DNA from: Prosopocoilus inquinatus
Lineage: Eukaryota > Arthropoda > Insecta > Coleoptera > Lucanidae
NCBI GenBank assembly: GCA_036172665.1
Contig: CM069872.1
Location: 54,856,101 to 54,920,100 of the forward strand
Length of the DNA: 64,000 bases
Reading direction: 5' to 3'
Shown: positions 10,331 to 21,867 of the stretch, piece after piece
Position numbering within the stretch: position 1 is the stretch's first letter
Layout of the letters: each line of letters opens with the position of its first letter
Notes under the pieces: model-generated
The model's database searches: none
Told to the model about the DNA's origin: nothing
Seen by the model: only the letters and a program-made list of their open reading frames with translations
Made by a program: the position numbers and the translations under genes

Positions 10331-11165
10331 CCTTCCCCCCTGCTCCCCTCTCCGCCGCCCTCCGCAGCACACGCAAATATTAATCTAAAATAAAACCGCG
10401 CCCGCCCTCCCCAGGTGAGATACTCTCGAGTGCAAAACATTCGGCTACATTTTAATAAACTTTCTGGGGGTAGAGGGGACGCAGGGGAAGGACAGAGACC
10501 TGTTTGCTCTCACTTTTAATTCCGGAAATATGTTTATCTAGATACGACGCGACGGGACGCCCCGGATTTTGTGTTTGCGAACCGGTTTTATCATCAAAAC
10601 GGACGCGGAAAAACGTAAGACGTCCGCGTCTGGGCGGGTGGAGGGGGATGGCGAGAGCGGAGGGGGTGGAATTCACTCTCGGAAATGCAAATTTTAATTA
10701 GGGGACGACGGATTTGCATGAGACCTTAATATATCCGTACGCTTCTTAGTGTGGAAGTGTTTTTTGTCTAAGTGCTCGGGTTAAGGCGGGGGGGAGGAGG
10801 GGGGTGGGTGAGTTTTATCTCATCCCCCGTGCGTTATTCTTGAGCGGGCTTTGCGCAAAAAGCAAGGGATGAGAATCATCGCTCGTCGTGTTTCGGAGGT
10901 CAAGTTAATTTCAGGCGTTGCTTAAACTTGTTTGAGCAATTTAGCGCAGCTTTTTTTTTTTGTTTTTTTTTTTTTGTTTCAAACAGGAGGGAAAAAAATC
11001 GTACCCTGTTTAATCAAGCAAAAAAACAAAACAATGGATTTTCAAGACCGAATCAAGCGTTTGGTTTACCGGAAACTGTTCGATTCGAAAAATCGTCGAG
11101 CTCCGGAGAAGGTCGAGAAGTTCAAGTGACGAATGGAGTATTCGAAAATGCGATCGACGATTAAC
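10331..11165. other. Single-copy DNA with paired octamer motifs
   Basis: The stretch contains ATGCAAAT at 10685-10692 and its inverse ATTTGCAT at 10712-10719, with TTTAATTA directly after the first. The octamer is the POU-domain consensus. A T-run lies at 10951-10976. ORFs of 65-78 codons here are short and unrecognised. Confidence 0.4.
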
Positions 11166-11169
11166 TCGG

Positions 11170-11990
11170 CATGGTCGTCTTACGTCGGATTAAAATCCGG
11201 CCTAAGACTGCGGAAAAAAAAGACATCATAATCCGGCCTAAGACTACGGAAAAAGACATCATAATCCGGCCTAAGACTACAAGAAGTCATCAAAATCCAG
11301 CCTAAGATTAAAAGAAGTTATCAAAATCCGGCCTAAGACTACGAAAAGTGAACAAGATCTGGCCTAGGACTGCGAAAAGTAATCATAATCCGGTTAAGGC
11401 TACGAGAAATGTTCATAATCCGGCCTAAGAAGTCTACCACACATGTCGAAATCAATAAAAATAACAAAATAATAATTCGTGTCAGGCCGAGAGCTGAAGT
11501 GAAGAAGCGACCTTCAAGTCTTCACTTCAGCTTCTGGTCTGACACGACCTTTAAGAAAAGAAAACACACGCGAAGCAGTGGAAATATTTTTTAAAAAGTA
11601 AATTCATTCTTAAGAAAAAAAAATAAGTCATCGAGACTCATCATTTGCTTTTGCCTCTGTCAGACTGGAGAAAGAATTCGTTCAGGGTATTTAATTAAGT
11701 GAGAAAGACAGAGTTTTAAGACCAAAACGACCGCCTGATCACGTGACGAAAGGAGTATTCGAAAATGCAGTCAATCTTAACTCTCGGCATCGTCTTGTAT
11801 TTTCTATTTGTGTTTGTAGATATTTATTTTTTACCACGTCAGGTACAGTAATACATGCGAATAGTCAATTAAATATTGTACGTAGTCATAGTCTTCTACG
11901 TCGGATTAAAATCCGACCTAAGACTGCGGAAAAAAGATCGCAATCCGGCCTAAGACTACCAAAGTGATTCATAATCTGGCCTAAGACTAC
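11170..11990 (-). repeat. Reverse-oriented 32-bp-family arrays with hairpin spacer
   Basis: Two arrays (about 11175-11440 and 11895-11990) open with ACGTCGGATTAAAATCCG and continue as ATAATCCGGCCTAAGACTAC units, that is, the family in inverted orientation. The spacer between them holds a long imperfect hairpin: AGCTGAAGTGAAGA (11492-11505) pairs with TCTTCACTTCAGCT (11519-11532), extended outward by GTGTCAG and CTGACAC. Confidence 0.8.
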
Positions 11991-11991
11991 G

Positions 11992-12700
11992 ACTGTTTGG
12001 TTCCGGAATTGGTGGAGCGGGGCGGGATTTTATCGTACTCTTGGAAACAATTGTTCAGAAATTTTCAAATATACACACATATTATTTTTGTGTAAAGACG
12101 TCTCACACGAATTAGGGATGCGTCGATTCAAACAAACTATTATTTAAAATTATTATCAAACTCTAAAATACATTTTGCTATAAAATAAATCGTTTGTCAC
12201 GAAATGCGGCTTCGAAATACAGACTTAATTTGTAAAATAAGTTTGCAAAACATCATAATCATAATCCGGCCTAAGACTACAAAAGTGACTCATAATCCGG
12301 CCTAAGACTACAAAAGTGACTCATAATCCGGCCTAAGACTACACAAGTGATTCATAATCCGGCTTAAGACTACAACTGTTTGGTTCCGGAATTGGTGGAG
12401 GGGGGTCGGGATTTTGTCGTATTCTTGGAAACAATTGTTCAGACACTCTCTGTTGCGTTGGAACAAACGCATTATTCTTGTTTATAAAGACGTCTGACAC
12501 GAATTAGGGATGCGTCGGTTCTAACTAACTATTATTTTAAATCATTTTCAAACTCTAAAATATATTTCGCTATGAAGTAAATCCGTTGTCAGGAAATGCG
12601 GCTTCGAAAGACGAACAATGAATTTGTAAAATAAGTTTGCCAATTATTTAAATTATCATAAATTAAATGATCATTATTCGGTGACCATAATGTGGCCTAA
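11992..12700 (-). repeat. 383-bp tandem duplication spanning 32-bp-family units
   Basis: The block ACTGTTTGGTTCCGGAATTG begins at 11992 and again at 12375. Both copies continue through GGAAACAATTGTTCAGA, ACACGAATTAGGGATGCGTC and GAAATGCGGCTTCGAAA. Short stretches of CATAATCCGGCCTAAGACTA units lie between the copies, so the minisatellite was duplicated together with its flank. Confidence 0.8.
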
Positions 12701-12905
12701 GACTAAAAAAAAAACAACATCGTAATCCGGCCTAAGATTACGAAAAAATGATCATAATCCGGCCTAAGATTATGAAACAATGATCATGATCCGGCCTAAG
12801 ATTATGAAAAAATGATCATAATCCGGCCTAAGATTACGATAAATGATCAAAATTCGGCCTAAGATTGCGAAAGAGAATCACAATCCGGCCTAAGAAGTCC
12901 ACCAA
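12701..12905 (-). repeat. Reverse-oriented 32-bp-family array
   Basis: About six units of ATCATAATCCGGCCTAAGAT type follow one another, ending in CCTAAGAAGTC. This is the inverse of the usual left end GACTTCTTAGG. Confidence 0.8.
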
Positions 12906-14400
12906 ACATGTCGAAAGCAACAAAAGCAAGAAAATAATAACCAAGACCGAAAGCTGAAGTGGAGAAGCGATCTATAAGAAGAGCGTGACACGCGCGAAGC
13001 AGCGAAAACATTTTTTTTTTTTAAAGTTAACTCACTCCTAAGAAAATAAACAGATTTTTGAGCCCTCTGACCTTCACGAGAAAGACCCAGCGGGAAATTA
13101 AACTCGCGTTAAATTCGGTTGTTTGTTTTTGTTTTTGTTTTTTTTTTTTGCCGTCGTACACCCGACCAGATTCGAGGGATAACGCGGCGAACAAATCGAT
13201 TTCGAATAAACCACCCTGTCGCGTAATCACGCGTTTTGAAATATGTCGTTGAAGTTGTCAGCCCGATGATGAATCTGCAGAGAGCGATTTGGGGCGGGAG
13301 GGCGAGGGGGCGAGGTGCAACATACAACCGGCCAGATTATACTTGACCAGATGTAACGAAGGATGGATGTAAACTAATTGCATCATTTAGTCATGTTACA
13401 ATGTCTTACGATTAGTTTTCGAAATTTATTTAGTAGTTGCAGCGCAGCTTTTTCGATTCGGTACTCCAGAGCACTTCAACTAACTTAATGTAATAAATAA
13501 GAGATGGCGACGCTCTTGGAGTGTTCAGCAAGATCGTAACGTCGGTGGTTGATTCGGACGGAAGGCGGCGAGTTAAAAAAAAAATTGACTGACAGAAAAT
13601 TCAAAATTCGGCAAATTCTCGACGAAAAAATCAAGACGCCGTTATCAAATAACAGTCACCGTTCACAACTGAGCATCCCGAATCATTTCTTCTCTTATCC
13701 TAGATCACGTGGTTGACCTGAGTCATGCCAAGTCATTCTCGAATCAGTCAAAATTTTCAAAAAAAACGTTTGTGCCTACTTACAAATAATAAAAAATAAT
13801 AATTTACGGAGCCGTAAGGCCGAGGTAGCCGATACGTAATCGTCGCCATTAATTGAGAGAGAGAAAAAAAAAGGGAAATTAATAACACTGAAGTAGCTTC
13901 GCGTTACACAATAAGTGCATTACGGTAATGCACTTTTTCTAAACGCCGGGGGCATTTAAAAAGCGATGATCGTCCGACTCATCCGAGCCATTTATTAAAA
14001 ACGAAACTAGAAAAAAAAAAAAAAAAAAACAACAAAACGAAAATCACACTGGAATATTACAAAACGAGTTCTCCACGCCCGGTTCGAACGCTCTGATTAT
14101 GTTCTGGCGTGTTTTAGTATATGGTGGAATTTGTATCGCATTCAATCGGTCAAACATTGACGTTTTTCAACGCAAATACGATCAGATCATACACACACAC
14201 ACACACGCACATAGATTAATAGCCATTTCGAAATTCATTCGAAAGCTTGATAATTTCAATCGCGTTTAAAGTTTACGCGCGCGGTTTTTATTTTTAATTA
14301 AAACTCGCCCTCCTGCATTTTTTTTAATCTCGCCTTTCATTTTATTCATTTAACGAAACGGAAAGGTCAAGGATTTATTTTCTTTTCTTAAAAATGAACT
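12906..14400. other. Single-copy AT-rich tract
   Basis: There is a T-run at 13139-13150 and an A-run at 14011-14030. A perfect palindrome AAGTGCATTAC-G-GTAATGCACTT sits at 13913-13935. An (AC)n run lies near 14191-14206. Short ORFs on both strands at 13027-13327 cross low-complexity sequence and have no recognisable domain. Confidence 0.4.
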
Positions 14401-14404
14401 TTAA

Positions 14405-16640
14405 CTTCAAGCGCATCAGTTGATGGTCTTCCTAGGCCGGATTTTGATGATTTTTTGGGGTCTTGGGACGGATTATGATCATTTCTTTGTAGTCTTAGGC
14501 CGGATTACGATCTTTTTTTTTGGAGTCTTAGGTCAGATTACGATCTTTTTTTGTAGTCTTAGGCCGGATTTAACTCTGACGTAAGAGGACGGTACAGCGA
14601 ACGAACTAAAACGAAAACTCAGATAACCGGCGGTTTAAGGCCCTGCTCAAAAACTGTAGGCTTTACTTTGCTGAAAAACTACGTTTGCGCGCGTTTTTTA
14701 TTTCAAATTAAAACTGTCCTTCTTGCATTTTTTTTTTAATCTCGCGTTTCATTTTATTCATTTAATGAAAGAGAAAGGTCAAGGTTTTATTTTCCTTTCT
14801 TAAAAACTAACTTTAACTTCAAGCGTATGTGTTGACGGTCTTCCTAAGTCGGATTTTGATCATCTTTTGGAGTCTTGGGGCGGATTATGACCATTTCTTT
14901 ATAGTCTTAGGCCGGATTACGATCTTTTTTTGTAGTCTTAGGCCGGATTACGATCTTTTTTTGTAGTCTTAGGCTGGATTTAACTCTGACGTATGAGGAC
15001 GGTACAGCGAACGAACTAAAACGAAAACTCAGATAACCGGCGGTTTAAGACCTTGTTCAAAAACTGTAGGCTTTAGCTTGCTGAAGACTTATGTTGAAGA
15101 GCACCCTTTATAATCCATTCCCGGCTCTTAAAATATTATTAAGCAATACAATGTTTCAACGGCACTTTGAACTAGTAAAACATTTCATTAATTTAACGAA
15201 ACAGAAAGGTCGAGGATTTATTTTCTTTTCTGAAAAATGAACTTTAACTTCGGGCGCATGAGTTGACGGTCTTCCTCTGCCGAATTTTGATCATTTCTTG
15301 GAGTCTTAGGGCGGATTATGATCATTTCTTTCGAGTCTTAGGCCCGATTACGATCTTTTTTTTTGAGTCTTGGGCCGGATTTGAATCCGACGTAAGAGGA
15401 CAGTACAGCGAAGGAACTAACCAATACGAAAACTCAGGTAACCGGCGGTTTAAAGCCTTCACAAAAACTCTAGGCTTTAGTCTTCCTAGGCTTAAAAAGT
15501 AAAAGTTAATTTTAGCTTCAAGCGCACGAGTTGACGGTCTTCCTAGCACGGATTTTTATCATTTTTTGGAGTCTTTGGACGGATTATGATCATTTCTTTG
15601 GAGTCTTAGGCCGGATTACGATCTTTTTTTGTAGTCCTAGGCCGGATTACGATCTTTTGTTTTTGTAGTCTTATGCCAGATTTAATCCGAACTAAAACGA
15701 AAACTCAGATAACCGGCGGTTTAAGGCCCTGCTCAAAAACTGTAGGCTTTAGCTTGCAGAAGGCCTGTGTTGAAGAGAACCCTTTATAATCCATTCCCGG
15801 CCCTTAAAATTATTACTAAGCAATAAAATATTTCAATGGCACTTTAGATTAGTAAAGCATTTCATTAATTTAATGATATAGAAAGGTCGAAGATTTATTT
15901 CCTTTTCTTTAAAATGGACTTTAATTTCAAGCGTATGAATTCTTCCTAGGCCGGATTTTGATCAGTTTTTGGAGTCTTAGACCGGATTATGATCTTTTTT
16001 CTTGTAGTCTTAGACCGAATTTAAATGCGACGTTGGAAGATAGTATGGCGAATGAACTAACTAAAACAAAAATTCGAAAATGAATTGACGGTCTTCCTAG
16101 GCTGGATTTTGATCATTTTTTTGGAGTCTTAGGGCGGATTATGATCATTTCTTTGGAATCTTAAGCCGGATTACCATCTTTTTTTTGAGTCTTAGGCCGG
16201 ATTACGATCTTTCTTCGGTAGTCTTAGGCCGGATTACGATCTTTTTTGGAGTCTTAGACCGGATTATGATCTTTTTTCTTGTAGTCTTAGACCGGATTTA
16301 AATGCGACGTTAGAAGATAGTATGGCGAATGAACTAACTAAAACAAAAATTCGAAAATGAATTGACGGTCTTCCTAGGCTGGATTTTGATCATTTTTTTG
16401 GAGTCTTAGGGCGGATTATGATCATTTCTTTGTAGTCTTAGGCAGGATTACGATCTTTTTTTTTGAGTCTTAGGCCGGATTACGATCTGTCTTTGGTAGT
16501 CTTAGGCCGAATTTAAATCCGACACTACCGCGAATGAACCGAAGCGAAAACTCAGATAACCACCGCCTGTTCAAAAATTGTAGGCTTCAGCTTGCCGCAG
16601 ACCTATGTCGAAGAGAACCCTTTACCTTTCATTCCCGGCC
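14405..16640 (+). repeat. 32-bp-family arrays in larger blocks
   Basis: Seven or so blocks start at about 14425, 14840, 15268, 15535, 15945, 16090 and 16360. Each has two to six units of the type GGAGTCTTAGGGCGGATTAT or GTAGTCTTAGGCCGGATTAC, and most end in a GGATTTAAATCCGAC-like hairpin. Most blocks are followed by a shared flank containing GAACTAAAACGAAAACTCAG and CAAAAACTGTAGGCTTTAGC. The arrays are therefore embedded in a longer repeat, and at least some blocks were duplicated with their flanks. Confidence 0.85.
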
Positions 16641-18625
16641 CTTAAAATTATTATTAAGCAATAAAATATTTCAATTGCGCTTTGAACTCGTAAAACAAAA
16701 TAATAAAATCTGAATAACAGCGAAACGCGGGCGTGAATTACGTGCGGCGGGCATTAACAATTAAGCCCGGCGGCGAACTAATCCCGCCCCGCAAGTAATT
16801 TGGAAAATAATTTCAACCCCCCCGAACGCATCGAGGGGGTTTTCGAGGTTTCGACCCCTTCCCCCCTCAAATCGCTGATATCAAAGGGAAATAAATTCGT
16901 TGTTTGCCGACGATTTGAACCAATCGGACGATTGAATGAACTTTATTAAATAATTACGCGGCGGACGTTTTAATGCAATGCAACAGTTCAGATGGCGGCG
17001 TCGTGGTGTATGTGGTGGTTGCAGAAACGAATTTGGACTCAGCAAGTATTCTCGGGGTTGTTGATGACAGACACAATTGAACAGTAAACAAACGAAACAA
17101 AGTCGGGAAGTTGTTTTGAGAACTGCAATGCGCAATATTGAAAATAATTTCCGACGAAGTCGGAATATTAAACGCGGCGCGTTGTCGTGTATTTTCAGGT
17201 CGGCGGGGGGCGGGGAGGTGCGCGAGGGGGTGGAATGTTCATGTTCAGCATAAACTGGCAAGTCACATATTCCAAACTTCTGCAATATCGGCGGTGTGGG
17301 CGCTCCCCCCTTTTTGGGGAAAAGTTCGCCGCTGCTCGAGGGGTGTGAGATTTTATGCTCGACGAGATTTGTCTGTTCGCCCCCCGCACCCCCTCGCGGC
17401 GGGAGCAAGGGCAAGAATTGTTCTTACGTACCTTGAAACGCCTGAAGTGATGTCACCAGTAAGATTAAGGCTCCGGCGAGACGGGTTGATTTTCCGCGTG
17501 TCATTTTGGAACCTCTGTTTTTTCTTTTTTTCTCTCTGTTTTTACATTCTAAACGGGGTGGGGTGTCGGAAACGGAAATCGCCCGGAATAACCAAAACGT
17601 CGCGGGCGCCGCGGCGTGCAAAACACCGCGCACTTCTTACAGCGGCATAAAATTTTTGGTCCTTCGACGCACTTCGCCCGCGACCATTCGGATTTCCGAC
17701 ATAAATCGCGCGCCAGTAACAAGTGGTTCGGTAATTCGCTAGAATTTCAATCGCTAATTAATTTCGCTTAACACTAAACGGAAATTCCTCCCTTCTCGCG
17801 AACAAAAACGACGGCCGTCGATTGGGGGTTTTCTTTTTTTTTTTTTTAAATTAGCTTCCGGTTCACTTGCGTTCGCGCAACAAATCCGTGACTATCGCAC
17901 CGGTAATATTATCCTTCAGGACTGCTTCTATCACTGAGGTCCTGGCGCGCGGTCGCCTGTATTTCAGCGGTGGCTTTTCCGCGACGGACGCATGCGCCGC
18001 CGCCGCCGCCGCCGCGTTTCCGATCCCTCCGTGCATCTTCTTCCGATCGTTTTTCCTAATTCTCACCTTGTTTCTGGCGAAGCGCAAACGTACAACACAC
18101 GCATTTGCGTCTCTCGACTTCATTAAAAATCATACTGAGTTATCGGCGGTGGCGGGCGGGCGGGCGGGCGGGCGGCGAGCAGAAACGCCTATTATGCTAA
18201 TGCGCAACACGAGAAAGCAAGCCGCGTAATTTAATGGGCCAAGTTTTGAATTTTCATTAAGCGCAAGGATTCATTATAATAATTGCCTTAAGAGAGAGAG
18301 AGAGAGAGAGGAGGGAAAAGAAGAAGAAGAAAGAAAGAAAGAAAAAAAAACCCCGGTTCGTGTTTCTCTTATGAACTTAATACTTTTGTTTTACGCGCTT
18401 AACGAAGCTAACTGACTTTGACTGATTTATTCTTAATTCGTTAATTAAGCGCCCCCTTTCCTCTCGAACTTGCGCCGCGAAGAATACGCGCGCGGGCACT
18501 TCGGAACGCGCTCGCGCGAACTGATCCCATGACCTAAGCACTTAACACTTTTGTTTTTGTTTTTTTTTTTTTTTTGTTAGGTTGCGAATTAGGGGTTCGC
18601 AAATTATAGTCGTCAAAGCACTTTA
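16641..18625. other. GC-richer single-copy island with low-complexity tracts
   Basis: The island contains (GCC)n at 17999-18016, a GGGC run near 18153-18174, (GA)n at 18292-18310 and T-runs at 17829-17847 and 18555-18576. ORFs of 60-177 codons occur on both strands, for example 17138-17650 plus and 16881-17414 minus. They overlap one another, are rich in Arg, Pro or Ala from GC-rich sequence, and show no domain I recognise. The island could be a conserved regulatory block, but the sequence alone does not show this. Confidence 0.4.
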
Positions 18626-18629
18626 ATTA

Positions 18630-18747
18630 CAAACTGTCGCTTTACGTGATTAAAAAACACAATGGTAACGAGCCGCAACACTTGTCTATCAAGAAACACT
18701 TCTACAGAATGTACTTTCTATTAAACACTTCGCTTTCTAAAAACTAA
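18630..18747 (+). repeat. Direct repeat copy 1 flanking 18.7-19.6 kb block
   Basis: This block contains ACAAACTGTCGCTTTAC, AACGAGCCGCAACACTTGTC and CAGAATGTACTTTCTA. It matches the block at 19842-19965 and brackets the array between them. Confidence 0.75.
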
Positions 18748-18768
18748 CTTTAACTTCAAGCGTATGAG

Positions 18769-19635
18769 TTGACGGTCTTCTTAGGACGGATTTTGATCAT
18801 TTTTTGGAGTCTTAGGGCGGATTATAATCATTCTATTGAAGCCTTAGGACGGATTTTGATCATTTTTTGGAGTCTTGGGGTCGATTATGATCATTCTATT
18901 GGAGTCTTAGGACGGATTTTGATCATTTTTTGGAGTCTTGGGGCGGATTATGATCATTCTATTGGAGTCTTAGGAGGCCGGATTACGATTTCTTTTTTGA
19001 GTCTTAGGCCGGATTACGATATTTTTCCTAGTCATAGGCCGGATTTAAATCCGACGTAAGAGGGCAGTACATCGAAGGAACTAACCAAAACGAAAACTCA
19101 GATAACCGGCGGTTTAAGGACCTGCTCAAAAACTGTAGGCTTTAGCTTGCTGAAGACCTGTGTTGAAGAGAACCCTTTATAATCCATTTCCGTCCCTTAA
19201 AATATTATTAAGCAATACAATACTTCAAAGGCACTTTGGAATTCGTAAAACATTTCATTAATTTAACGAAACAGAAAGGTCAAGAATTTATTTTTTTTCT
19301 TAAAAATGAGTTTTAGCTTCAAGCGCATGAATTGACGGTCTTCCTAGGCCGGATTTTGATCATTTCTTGGAGTCTTGGGAGTGATTATGATCATTCTTTT
19401 GGAGTCTTAAGGCGAATTACGACCTTTTTTTTGAGTCTTGGGCCGGATTACGATCTTTTTTCTTGTAGTCTTAGGCCGGATTTAACTCCGACGTAAGAGG
19501 ACAGTACGGCGAACGAACTAAAACGAAAACTCAGATAACTGGCGGTTTAAGGCCGTGTTCAAAAACTGTAGACTTTAGCTTGCTGAAGACCTATGTTGAA
19601 GAGAATTCATTATAATCCATTCCCGGCCCTTAAAA
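18769..19635 (+). repeat. 32-bp-family array, two blocks
   Basis: Two blocks (about 18769-19075 and 19335-19505) contain GGAGTCTTAGGACGGATTTT and GTCTTAGGCCGGATTACGAT units and end in a GGATTTAAATCCGACG hairpin or a degraded form of it. Both continue into the GAAAACTCAGATAACCGGCG-like flank seen at 14.4-16.6 kb. A 96-codon ORF (18769-19059) simply reads through the units. Confidence 0.85.
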
Positions 19636-19639
19636 TATT

Positions 19640-19850
19640 GTGGCGCGCCACTCAGCCCACTACGTCACACTGAAGGCGTCAAGAAGTCGGTTCGTTATTG
19701 TGCGTCATCAGCACGCCGCGCCGCCGGGCTGTCTATACCGAACAAACTCGACGTTTCCAGCATCTTCGAAGATGGAACAAATGAGAAGGCAGCGTAGAAT
19801 ATAAAATCGGCCGGGGTTGACTCAGTGACCAGTGGAATTCTACAAACTGT
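19640..19850 (+). promoter_or_regulatory. Promoter-like, possible LTR remnant
   Basis: A GC-rich unique block with TATAAAA at 19800-19806 is followed by GACTCAGTGACCAGTGG. CAGT starts at 19823 and again at 19830, about 23-30 bases downstream of the TATA start, which is a plausible initiator position. The block sits between direct repeats and has no ORF. It could be a retroelement terminal repeat fragment or a chance promoter-like piece. Confidence 0.25.
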
Positions 19851-19965
19851 CGCTTTACATGATTAAAAAAACACAATAGTAACGAGCCGAAACACTTGTC
19901 TATCAAATAACGCTTCTACTACAGAATGTACTTTCTACTAAACACTTTGCTTTCTAAAACTTATA
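19842..19965 (+). repeat. Direct repeat copy 2
   Basis: This is the second copy of the block at 18630-18747, sharing ACAAACTGTCGCTTTAC, CACTTGTCTATCAA and CAGAATGTACTTTCTA with a few small indels. Confidence 0.75.
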
Positions 19966-20084
19966 ACTGCTGCACTGACGGGCCGGTACGGCTTTCTATA
20001 ATAGTAGATCTCTGTTTTCTCGAATCTGCTGGAATAAACGCGAACCAACGAGAAATTCCGTTAACATTCTGTGACGCAAGATGG

Positions 20085-20285
20085 GGTGACTCGTGCTAAA
20101 TAAAATAGATCTATTTGCGCGTCACCGTTGTAACATTAGTTTGATTGTTCAAAAACTGTAGACTTTATCTTGCTGAATATCTATGTCAAAGAGAATCCTT
20201 TATAATCCAGATGGGGTGATCCGTACTAAATAAAATAGATCTATTTGCGCGTCACTGTTGTAACATTAGTTTGATTTTCCGCCAT
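20085..20285 (+). repeat. 120-bp tandem duplication
   Basis: The block GATGGGGTGA...AATAAAATAGATCTATTTGC...GTAACATTAGTTTGATT occurs at about 20090 and 20210. A diverged third copy lies near 23300-23365 (GATGGCATGACTCTCTGC). The AATAGATCTATT core is itself palindromic. Confidence 0.75.
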
Positions 20286-20289
20286 CAAT

Positions 20290-20700
20290 TTAATTTATAT
20301 ACTATAATGAAATGCGAAGGTCAAGGATTTACTTTTTCTTAAGAATGAATTGACTCCATTAACTTCAATGCGCAAATTATGTGCGTGCTTGTATTTCACT
20401 TCAGCTTTCGATCCGATGTGAGTTATTATTTTCTAACTGTTATCATTAAGCTTAGGATAATTATGCATTAAAAAACTACAAAATATGCAACGAAATCATT
20501 AAAAATACGCACTAAAAATTAACTTTTATAGAATAGTTCTTTTTTTTTGTATTAACACTTATTTCTGTGGCTCCGTGGCAGGCAAATCATGATATGTTAT
20601 TTGATGTGAATTTTATAAGACAGTTCTCTTAGAACCACGAAGACAAATCAATACTTGTTAAACTAATATTAAAATGTGTTGGAGACTGCGGTTTGTAGTA
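20290..20700. other. AT-rich spacer
   Basis: The tract has low GC and short direct repeats only. No gene or structured RNA was recognised. Confidence 0.4.
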
Positions 20701-20892
20701 CAAAAAAATTGGATTTAACCTAACCACAAAAAGTTTGTTTAAAAACTAGATTTACGACGTATTTCGGCAGCTATGCTCTCTCTTGTGATCAAGAAGAAGG
20801 CATGTACTGAAGATGGCAACGTAGCTGCCGAAATACGTAACCAGTTTTTAAACAAACTTTTTGTTGTTAGGTGGTTAAATCCAATTTCTTTG
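20701..20892. mobile_element. Inverted-repeat element with hammerhead-like core
   Basis: The left arm (20701-20775) and right arm (20821-20892) pair almost throughout: TTGGATTTAACC pairs with GGTTAAATCCAA, AAAAAGTTTGTTTAAAAACT with AGTTTTTAAACAAACTTTTT, and CGTATTTCGGCAGCTA with TAGCTGCCGAAATACG. The loop is about 45 bp. The right side carries CTGAAGA (20807-20813), then GGC...GCC, then GAAA (20830-20833), which resembles the conserved segments of hammerhead ribozymes found in Penelope-like elements. There is no ORF. The assignment to a mobile element rests on structure only. Confidence 0.5.
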
Positions 20893-21215
20893 TTAAACTA
20901 ATGTTTGGAGACGAAAATAATGCTGCTTTTGCCATAATACACCCCAAACTCATTATCGTAACGTACCCAACCTCATTATGAACATATCTTCATCGAAGCG
21001 TCGAAATCTAAAAAAAAAAAAATTGACATATCAGCTTCTGCCATGAAACCACAGATTTATTTTTCTGCTAAAAAAAACGCAAATATTTTTTCTTTCAATT
21101 CTAAATTATTTCAGTAAAAACTTTTCAATCTTAAACCAGATGGAATCATAAATGCAAAAGCACTGAACGTTTCACTATCGATTGATTGATCGAGCTTCCT
21201 GATCAAGCTGTCAAA
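20893..21215. other. AT-rich spacer
   Basis: The tract contains A-runs and CTCATTATCGTAACG/CTCATTATGAAC pieces. I see nothing that can be called. Confidence 0.35.
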
Positions 21216-21330
21216 TGAGTTTTTACTTTTTACAATTTTCACCGGACTAAATCGTCTGAATTATTTAGCCAAATGTTTTGTATTTTCTGAAGTTTCTCGT
21301 GGCGAAGATAAATCGCACGCTGCAAAAATT
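21216..21330 (+). repeat. Left direct repeat of composite satellite unit
   Basis: The block starting GAGTTTTTACTTTTTACAAT runs through CGGACTAAATCGTCT, ATTATTTAGCCAAATG and CGCACGCTGCAAAAATT. It recurs at 21868-21980, on the other side of the 136-bp array. Confidence 0.8.
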
Positions 21331-21865
21331 TTGACTGTCAACTAGCTACTGATCTCTAAAATTCATATTGCATTGTTCATGTGTTGATACTCATAATCTG
21401 GTCCAGTTGTCAGTCGATAGTCCAGTTCTTCGATCATTGATGAACTCGACTATCGACTAACAACTGGTGACTGTCAACTAGCGACCGATTCCTAGAATTC
21501 ATATTACATTGTTCATGTGCTGATACCCATAATCTGATCCAGTTGTTAGTCGCTAGTCCAGTTCTTCGATCATCGATGAACTCGATCATCAATTAACAAC
21601 TGGTGACTGTCAAATAGCGTCCGACCTCTAAAATTCATATTACATTGTTCATGTGCTGATGCTCATAATCTCGTCCAGTTGTCAGTCTTTAATCCAGTTC
21701 TTCGATCATCAACGAACTGAACAACCTACTAACAACTGGTGACTGTCAACTAGCGACCGACTTCTAAAATTCATATTACATTGTTCATGTGCTCATACTC
21801 ACAATTTGGTCCAATTGTCAGTCGATAGTCCAGTTCTTCGATCATCCACGAACTGGACTGAGTTT
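21331..21865 (+). repeat. 136-bp hairpin satellite, four copies
   Basis: The landmark ATTCATATT falls at 21361, 21497, 21633 and 21769, an exact 136-bp period. Each unit contains a large inverted repeat. CCAGTTGTCAGTCGATAGTC plus CAGTTC pairs with GAACTCGACTATCGAC plus TAACAACTGG across a short ATCATTGAT-type loop, giving a stem near 26 bp. No coding potential is seen. Confidence 0.92.
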
Positions 21866-21867
21866 TG

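Noticed and set aside
16881..17650. Overlapping 170- and 177-codon ORFs on opposite strands
   Set aside because: GC-rich low-complexity sequence opens both strands; no domain, no start context and no conserved motif was recognised.
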